From: Neorhodopirellula lusitana
GTDB lineage: Bacteria; Planctomycetota; Planctomycetia; Pirellulales; Pirellulaceae
Direction: 5' to 3'
Assembly (NCBI RefSeq): GCF_900182915.1
Contig: NZ_FXUG01000001.1
Span: forward strand, 372,001-436,000
Length of the DNA stretch: 64,000 bases
The notes under the pieces were generated by a model that saw only the letters and a list, made by a program, of their open reading frames with translations, had not been told where the DNA came from and did no database searches. Both the position numbers and the translations under genes were made by a program. How positions within the stretch are numbered: the first letter of the stretch is position 1; each line of letters opens with the position of its first letter. Below are positions 59,022 to 64,000 of this stretch, in pieces.

Positions 59022-59996
59022 TTGAACTCCGCAAATATCGATCAAGACCGTCCGCTCCGAATTGCTACCCGCGAAAGTCCGCTGGCGATGTGGCAGGCAC
59101 ATTATGTCGCGGCGAAGTTGTTGGCTTGCGGTGTGGAGACGACGCTGGTGCCCCTGGTCAGTGGTGGTGACACCGATATGCGACCGATCGATGGGACTCG
59201 CCAAGTAGGATTATTCACAAAACGAATTCAGCAGGCGTTGGTCGATGATGAAGCGGACATCGCGGTTCACTCCTTGAAGGATTTGCCGACCGCTGCGGAT
59301 GAGCGTTTTGTCTTGGCTGCGGTGGCTGAACGGGAAACGGTCACAGACTCTTTTGTCACATTGGATGGGAAATCGCTGAGCGATCTCGCTGAAGGTGCGA
59401 AGGTCGGCACGGGCAGTACCCGCCGTGTGGCTCAGTTGAAGTCGTTGCGACCGGATCTTGAGATTCTGCCAATTCGCGGCAACGTTCAAACTCGATTGTC
59501 GAAGCTAGCCAGTGGTGAGTTTGCCGCGATTGTATTGGCAGAGGCGGGCTTGTTGCGTCTCGAAATGGATGACGTGAAGCGGGTCTCGTTTTCGTTGGAT
59601 GAGATGCTGCCGGCGCCTGGCCAGGGGGCGTTGGGGATTGAGGTGCGGGCGAATGAACCTGTTGTCTTGGAAGCCGTTTCGAAGCTGGATGACCTGGCAA
59701 CACGCTTGAGCGTGACGACGGAACGCACGATTTTGGCGGCGCTGCATGGCGGGTGCCTGGCTCCCATTGCCGCATACTCGCAGGCGACGATGTCGAACGA
59801 CCAAGTTGAATTGACCGTGAAGGCACGGGTGATGTCGGTGGACGGCCAACAACGTCTGGAAGAGACCGCATCGGCATCGTTTGCCAACGACAGCGATGTC
59901 ACCGGAATGGTCGACAAGGCTGCTGATTTAGGACGGCAGGTGGCGGATCGGTTCCGAGAAGCGGGTGCCGAAGCGCTGATTCAATCGGCACGCTAA
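59022..59996 (+). CDS. hemC: Porphobilinogen deaminase (hydroxymethylbilane synthase)
   Basis: 324 residues. The only suitable start is the TTG at 59022, since the essential [15 protein letters not shown] lies ahead of the first in-frame ATG. HemC joins four porphobilinogens into hydroxymethylbilane for haem, sirohaem and cobalamin. Motifs: [48 protein letters not shown] and the dipyrromethane cofactor Cys in [10 protein letters not shown] near residue 245. With the PduO-type adenosyltransferase and HemN/HemW-like gene it marks tetrapyrrole metabolism in the window, though not in one operon. Confidence 0.96.
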   Translation: MNSANIDQDRPLRIATRESPLAMWQAHYVAAKLLACGVETTLVPLVSGGDTDMRPIDGTRQVGLFTKRIQQALVDDEADIAVHSLKDLPTAADERFVLAAVAERETVTDSFVTLDGKSLSDLAEGAKVGTGSTRRVAQLKSLRPDLEILPIRGNVQTRLSKLASGEFAAIVLAEAGLLRLEMDDVKRVSFSLDEMLPAPGQGALGIEVRANEPVVLEAVSKLDDLATRLSVTTERTILAALHGGCLAPIAAYSQATMSNDQVELTVKARVMSVDGQQRLEETASASFANDSDVTGMVDKAADLGRQVADRFREAGAEALIQSAR

Positions 59997-60261
59997 CGCG
60001 GCAATCTACTTCGGGGAAACGTCGTTCTGCCTGCACTCTGGTCCGCGTAAGCTTTGGCGAGTTCAGTTACGGATCTTGTTTCGGTTGGGGTCCTTTCCGG
60101 TTGGGCCCGCTTTATCGGTTGTCGTAGTCATGCGGTGGAGTCGACCCACCGGCCGATCGATTTTTGTGCCGGTGGCTTAATGGTGGCGTAGAGTTGCCAG
60201 CGGAAGTGATTTCCATGGGGGGGATCACCGCGCCCGCTGTGTTGCTGCCAACGATCATTTC

Positions 60262-62451
60262 ATGCCCACCTTTGATTCGACTCTTCAGTCAACTGCTCAG
60301 CCTTCTGCTGTTTCCACCCTTCGCCCAGACACCTTTCAGGATGCCCGCAAGGTCGAGGAATCCAGCAAGGTCGAGGGTTCCGGTGGGGTGAAGGCCACGC
60401 CTTGGTTTGTGTTCGCCATGGCGACGTTGCTCGGTGCCTTCCTGGTTTTTCAAGTTCAGCCCGTGATCAGCAAGTGTGTGCTGCCGTGGTTTGGTGGAAC
60501 GCCAGCGGTTTGGACGACCTGTTTGTTGTTTTTTCAAGTTTTGCTTTTCGGCGGGTATCTCTATGCCCATTGCCTAAGACGCTTTTTGCCGCCTGCGGTT
60601 CAAGGGGTTGTGCATCTGGGGTTGCTGATCGTCGCGGCCCTTTCGCTGCCGATTCACCCAAGCGATGCATGGAAACCGATTGGAACGGAAGACCCGACTT
60701 GGACGCTGTTGATGTTGTTGGCCGCTCACGTGGCCTTGCCGTACTTTGTGTTGTCCAGCACGGGACCGCTCGTTCAAGCTTGGCTGAGCTACGAGAAACA
60801 GGATCGCAGTGTTTATCGCCTGTATGCACTGTCCAACGCCGGTTCCTTGGTCGCGTTGTTGAGCTATCCGTTCGTCGTTGAGCCCTGGTTGTCGGTCAGC
60901 CAGCAATCGCAGTTTTGGTCGCTAGCATTTTGCTTGTTTGTGATTGTTGATGGCTGGATTGCGATCGGGCTGTTTCGACGTCGAAGTCGTCAACAAGCCA
61001 ACGTTTCCTCAAGCACATCCGTGAATGCCGAGTGTTCCGCGATTCATCCCGCCACATATTGCACTTGGGTGGCTTTGCCAGCGTTCGCGTCGATGATGTT
61101 GTTGGTGATCACAACGCATGTTTGTCAGGACATCGCAGTGATTCCGTTCTTGTGGGTGGTGCCTCTGAGTTTGTACTTGATGACGTTCATCATCAGTTTC
61201 GATTCACCGACTTGGTATCGCCCCAAGTTGATTGCCGGCATGACGGCATTGGCGTTTGTGGTAATCGGAATGATCGATTGGGCGCCCGCATCCGCCCGGA
61301 TGCCGATCGAGGCGGTCAGCTATCTGTTCATTTTGTTCGGTGTCTGTTTGTTGTGTCACGGGGAGACCGCTCGCAGTCAACCTTCGACCAACCATTTGAC
61401 GCTGTACTACGCATTGATCTCGTGCGGTGGTGCGATCGGTGGTTTGACGATCGCTGTCGCTTGCCCGTTCTTGTTCCAAGACTATCGCGAATTGCCGGTT
61501 GCCATGTTAGTGTCGATGGGGATCGTGGCGATGGCGTTCATGAATGCTCGGACATGGATGGCCAAGTCTTGCGATTGGAAGTCGTCTCGCTTTTTGAGCG
61601 TGGGGATCAGCTGTTTGGTGTTGGTTGTGTCCGGTTGGACGCTGGCAAACGAGCGAAGTGACACGATCGACCAACGCCGCAACTTCTTTGGTGTCTTACG
61701 TGTCGAGCAGGATGAACGCCGAATTCAACTGGTGCACGGGAATACGATCCATGGTGTGCAGTTGCGTGGCGAGAACCATGCGACGGCGACCTCGTACTAC
61801 GGAACTCAAAGCGGGATTGGTCAAACGATCCAGCGGATGCAACGCGAGCAACCAAGCCTGCAGATGGGCGTGGTCGGCTTGGGGTGTGGTGTCTTGGCAA
61901 CCTACGGTCGTGAAGAGGACACGATGGATTTGTTTGAGATCAATTCCGCGGTCGTTGATATTGCCAAAGAACATTTCACGTTCTTGCGAGACTGCTCATC
62001 CAGCGTTCGTCACGTGCTGGGCGACGGTCGTTTGTTGTTGGAACGTGAAGACGATGCGAAGTACGACTTATTGGTTTTGGACGCATTCAGCAGCGATGCG
62101 ATTCCGGCGCACTTGTTGACGCTTGAGGCGATGCAGTTGTATCGCTCGAAGCTAAAACCAGACGGTGTTCTGGCGATTCACTTGTCGAACAATCACCTGG
62201 ACCTTGTTCCGTTGACGCACCGGCTTGCCCGCCACATCGGGCTGGACAGTCGGGAGGTTCGCAGCCAAGCGGATGCGGTGACCTGCACGCGTTCGGCACG
62301 ATGGGTGATCGCGACCGCACGCAGCGAAACGTTCTGGGATGACGAGTCGATGGCGACTGCGATCGAGCCCACTCAAGAGATCTTGGATCAGGCTCCGTTT
62401 TGGACCGACCAGCACCACAACCTTGCCAGCGTCCTGAACTGGACGCTGTAG
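60262..62451 (+). CDS. Membrane-bound spermidine synthase-like protein
   Basis: 729 residues. The N-terminal ~400 residues contain roughly ten membrane spans (WFVFAMATLLGAFLVFQ, LLFFQVLLFGGYLYAHC, LLMLLAAHVALPYFVLSS, MTALAFVVIGMIDWAPA). The C-terminal ~300 residues are a Rossmann methyltransferase-like spermidine synthase domain: MGVVGLGCGVLATYG, MDLFEINSAVVDIA, HVLGDGRLLLEREDDAKYD, LLVLDAFSSDAIPAHLLT and LKPDGVLAIHLSNNHLDL. Such fused proteins are widespread; the substrate is unknown and they may not make polyamines. A Ser/Lys/Glu-rich N-terminal tail (60262-60390) carries two near-copies of GCAAGGTCGAGG spaced 18 bp. Confidence 0.9.
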   Translation: MPTFDSTLQSTAQPSAVSTLRPDTFQDARKVEESSKVEGSGGVKATPWFVFAMATLLGAFLVFQVQPVISKCVLPWFGGTPAVWTTCLLFFQVLLFGGYLYAHCLRRFLPPAVQGVVHLGLLIVAALSLPIHPSDAWKPIGTEDPTWTLLMLLAAHVALPYFVLSSTGPLVQAWLSYEKQDRSVYRLYALSNAGSLVALLSYPFVVEPWLSVSQQSQFWSLAFCLFVIVDGWIAIGLFRRRSRQQANVSSSTSVNAECSAIHPATYCTWVALPAFASMMLLVITTHVCQDIAVIPFLWVVPLSLYLMTFIISFDSPTWYRPKLIAGMTALAFVVIGMIDWAPASARMPIEAVSYLFILFGVCLLCHGETARSQPSTNHLTLYYALISCGGAIGGLTIAVACPFLFQDYRELPVAMLVSMGIVAMAFMNARTWMAKSCDWKSSRFLSVGISCLVLVVSGWTLANERSDTIDQRRNFFGVLRVEQDERRIQLVHGNTIHGVQLRGENHATATSYYGTQSGIGQTIQRMQREQPSLQMGVVGLGCGVLATYGREEDTMDLFEINSAVVDIAKEHFTFLRDCSSSVRHVLGDGRLLLEREDDAKYDLLVLDAFSSDAIPAHLLTLEAMQLYRSKLKPDGVLAIHLSNNHLDLVPLTHRLARHIGLDSREVRSQADAVTCTRSARWVIATARSETFWDDESMATAIEPTQEILDQAPFWTDQHHNLASVLNWTL

Positions 62452-62521
62452 TTAGGCAACTGCTTAGGAGAAGACTTACGGAGTAGAGATTTCAGGTCAG
62501 CAGTCAGGCCTGATCCGCCCG

Positions 62522-62541
62522 CGCCACGCCGAAACGTGGCG
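62522..62541. terminator. Hairpin between convergent genes
   Basis: CGCCACG and CGTGGCG form a perfect 7-bp stem with a CCGAAA loop in the 119-bp gap between the spermidine-synthase-like gene and the dihaem cytochrome gene. No T run. Confidence 0.4.
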
Positions 62542-62570
62542 TCGCAGGGTCAGGTTGTTGGCAAAACGCC

Positions 62571-63905
62571 TTAGAGGCTGACAGACTGGGCTGCGTCCGG
62601 CTTCGCCGCAGGAGTCGGTGAGGCACCTTCCGCCGGTTCGGCTGTTTGCAGCGAGCGAATGAAATTGATCAGGTGCCAGACATCTTCCTCTTCAAATTCG
62701 CCATCGACAAACGTGACGGCTGGCATCGGTGATCCTTCGATTCCAATAGTGATACGACGGAATAGATCCGCAGCGGTCGAACCACCGTGGAAAGCGCCTT
62801 GTTGGAAGTTACGTGGCTGGGCGTTAATGGGTGGCAACGCACCTCGGGCCATCAAGGAAACCAACTCGTCGCGGTTTTCTGGTTTGATGCCAATTCCGAT
62901 GGTCCATTCTTTGGTCCAGTCGTCGTAGTCGGTATTTTGGCCGTCGCCCAATCCTTTTTCGCCGTGGCATTTGCTGCACGAAGCGATTTTGCCCTTGAAC
63001 AACATGGCACCGCGAGCGACCGACTTGGCTAGTTCGTCAGCTTGGTCGCTGTTGGCGATTTGGACAAACTCTTCGTGCGAATTGGTGACGATGATGCCTT
63101 CGGGAGCTTCCGGGACTTCCACGACCGCGTCAGGTGCTTCCATCCAAGCCTCGCCGATTTCCAATGCAAAGTCTTCGGCCAATTCCCAAGAGTCATCGAA
63201 GGTTTCTTTCAACTCTTCATCGGTCGAATTGCGATCGTTTGGATTGATGACTCGGTCGCCTGATTCGAGATCGAGTTCGTAAACCGCATCGTCGATTAGC
63301 GAGCGTTCCAGTTCACCACGCCATGACAGATAGATGACGTAGTCGACCAATGCCTGGACATCTTCGTCGGTCAGGTTGGGGATCGCGACCATGCGGGAAC
63401 CGTTGATGCCATTCTTGATCAGTTTTGCAAGATCTTCGCGGGTTGGTTTTTCGCCTCGGTCGGTCGACTTGAACTTAAAGACACCCTTGCGGTAGTCACG
63501 TGGGTAGGGGCTCATCGTTGACGAAAGTTCGCCGCGTCCGTTGCCGGTGACTCCGTGACAGGTGACGCAGTGCGTTTGGTAGAGACCCCGTCCCGATTCG
63601 CCGATTCGGCCGGAAGCTCGCTTGAGGTTATCGACTGAAACGACTTGGGCGAGGTCTTCGTCTTCGGTCACGATGGCGGGCAGTTTAGGATCTTCGGGGG
63701 TACCGAACATTTCCGTGACGATCCAGAACGCATCTTCGCTGGCCTGCTCCATCGGCATCCCTTCCTTAATCTGGTACTTCATCGCGTGTACCAAGTTCGG
63801 TTCGAAAGCGATTGGTTTCGGCTCTGGAGCACAGCCCGATAGGATGCTGAGAGCGACCAGACATGCGGCGATAAGCCACAGGGATAACCCGGCTCGACGG
63901 ACCAA
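62571..63905 (-). CDS. Dihaem cytochrome c lipoprotein
   Basis: 444 residues from a TTG at 63905; the frame is open to the right edge of the window, so the true start could lie beyond it. Lipobox LSILSGCAPEP (Cys25) indicates a lipid anchor. Two cytochrome c modules: CVTCH (Cys113, Cys116, His117) with a Met ligand candidate in GSRMVAIPNLTDE, and CSKCH (Cys310, Cys313, His314) with EGSPMPAVTFVDGEF. Between them is a ~100-residue acidic spacer. Each domain ends in the class I helix pattern (VQALVDYVIYLS, VWHLINFIRSL). It carries electrons at the outer face of the cytoplasmic membrane, probably near an oxidase or alternative complex III. Confidence 0.9.
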   Translation of the reverse strand: MVRRAGLSLWLIAACLVALSILSGCAPEPKPIAFEPNLVHAMKYQIKEGMPMEQASEDAFWIVTEMFGTPEDPKLPAIVTEDEDLAQVVSVDNLKRASGRIGESGRGLYQTHCVTCHGVTGNGRGELSSTMSPYPRDYRKGVFKFKSTDRGEKPTREDLAKLIKNGINGSRMVAIPNLTDEDVQALVDYVIYLSWRGELERSLIDDAVYELDLESGDRVINPNDRNSTDEELKETFDDSWELAEDFALEIGEAWMEAPDAVVEVPEAPEGIIVTNSHEEFVQIANSDQADELAKSVARGAMLFKGKIASCSKCHGEKGLGDGQNTDYDDWTKEWTIGIGIKPENRDELVSLMARGALPPINAQPRNFQQGAFHGGSTAADLFRRITIGIEGSPMPAVTFVDGEFEEEDVWHLINFIRSLQTAEPAEGASPTPAAKPDAAQSVSL

Positions 63906-64000
63906 TTGGTTACTGGGTAGCGGCCCTGATGTCGCGATTGGACGTTGGATGCGGGATTGGGTCGAGGTCCTGGCGGACGGGGTGTTGTGGGGAGCAGCGT

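Noticed and set aside
58803..59110. GCACATTATGTCG present at about 58804 and again about 59098
   Set aside because: The second copy is inside the conserved hemC coding sequence, so chance is the simplest explanation.

Overview
The window reads as a piece of a planctomycete chromosome, most likely of the Rhodopirellula/Pirellulaceae type. The evidence is the mix of families: secreted trypsin-like proteases fused to WD40 or thioredoxin domains, CxxCH-bearing secreted proteins, a very large MscS protein, a Ser/Thr kinase fused to an Hsp70-like domain, an elongation factor G of the spirochaete/planctomycete/mitochondrial kind, and loosely packed genes with few Shine-Dalgarno sites and frequent TTG/GTG starts. 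I saw no rRNA, tRNA, CRISPR array, intact insertion sequence or prophage. Species assignment is inference.

Layout. 1-11.2 kb: a membrane protein cut by the window edge, a secreted protein with two SPOR-like halves, a nested palindromic repeat element, a membrane-anchored HtrA-like protease with WD40 repeats, a 1189-residue MscS-type channel and a secreted CxxCH protein. 11.4-18.7 kb: phosphoenolpyruvate carboxylase, a DUF937-like protein, then a tight fatty-acid-synthase-like operon (dehydratase, acyl carrier protein with an insert, second hotdog protein lacking the catalytic His, ketosynthase, small membrane protein). 18.8-25.7 kb: RbsD/FucU mutarotase and a fused AroD-AroE enzyme, divergent from a PQQ-like beta-propeller protein; then a HemN/HemW-like radical SAM protein overlapping folP, and yaaA.

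25.9-34.5 kb: a lipoprotein combining a FlgI-like region and HEAT-like repeats, fusA with a clear terminator, purine nucleoside phosphorylase followed by a stand-alone GXGXG-domain protein, and a thioredoxin-trypsin fusion. 34.6-42 kb: a broken glycosyltransferase, a 1389-residue WD40 lipoprotein, a multi-pass membrane protein and a small Gly/Tyr/His-rich secreted protein. 42.5-50.7 kb: an FHA-like/GAF adenylate cyclase divergent from ligA, then the nitrogen-signalling pair glnB-glnD and a PduO-type cobalamin adenosyltransferase. 50.7-64 kb: a Nudix hydrolase, a cytochrome c'-like protein, two planctomycete-type hypothetical proteins, an L-galactose-dehydrogenase-like aldo/keto reductase, the kinase-Hsp70 fusion, hemC, a membrane spermidine-synthase-like protein and a dihaem cytochrome c lipoprotein at the right edge.

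Functional groups. Core metabolism: ppc, aroDE, folP, hemC and the HemN/HemW-like protein, PNP. Nitrogen control: GlnB with the enzyme that modifies it. Envelope: proteases, propellers, MscS, cytochromes and FlgI-like lipoprotein, fitting the elaborate planctomycete cell envelope. Most distinctive are the hotdog-ACP-hotdog-KS operon, the kinase-Hsp70 fusion, the stand-alone GXGXG protein, and short arrays of about 15-bp period that recur both in intergenic DNA and inside genes as pentapeptide repeats.
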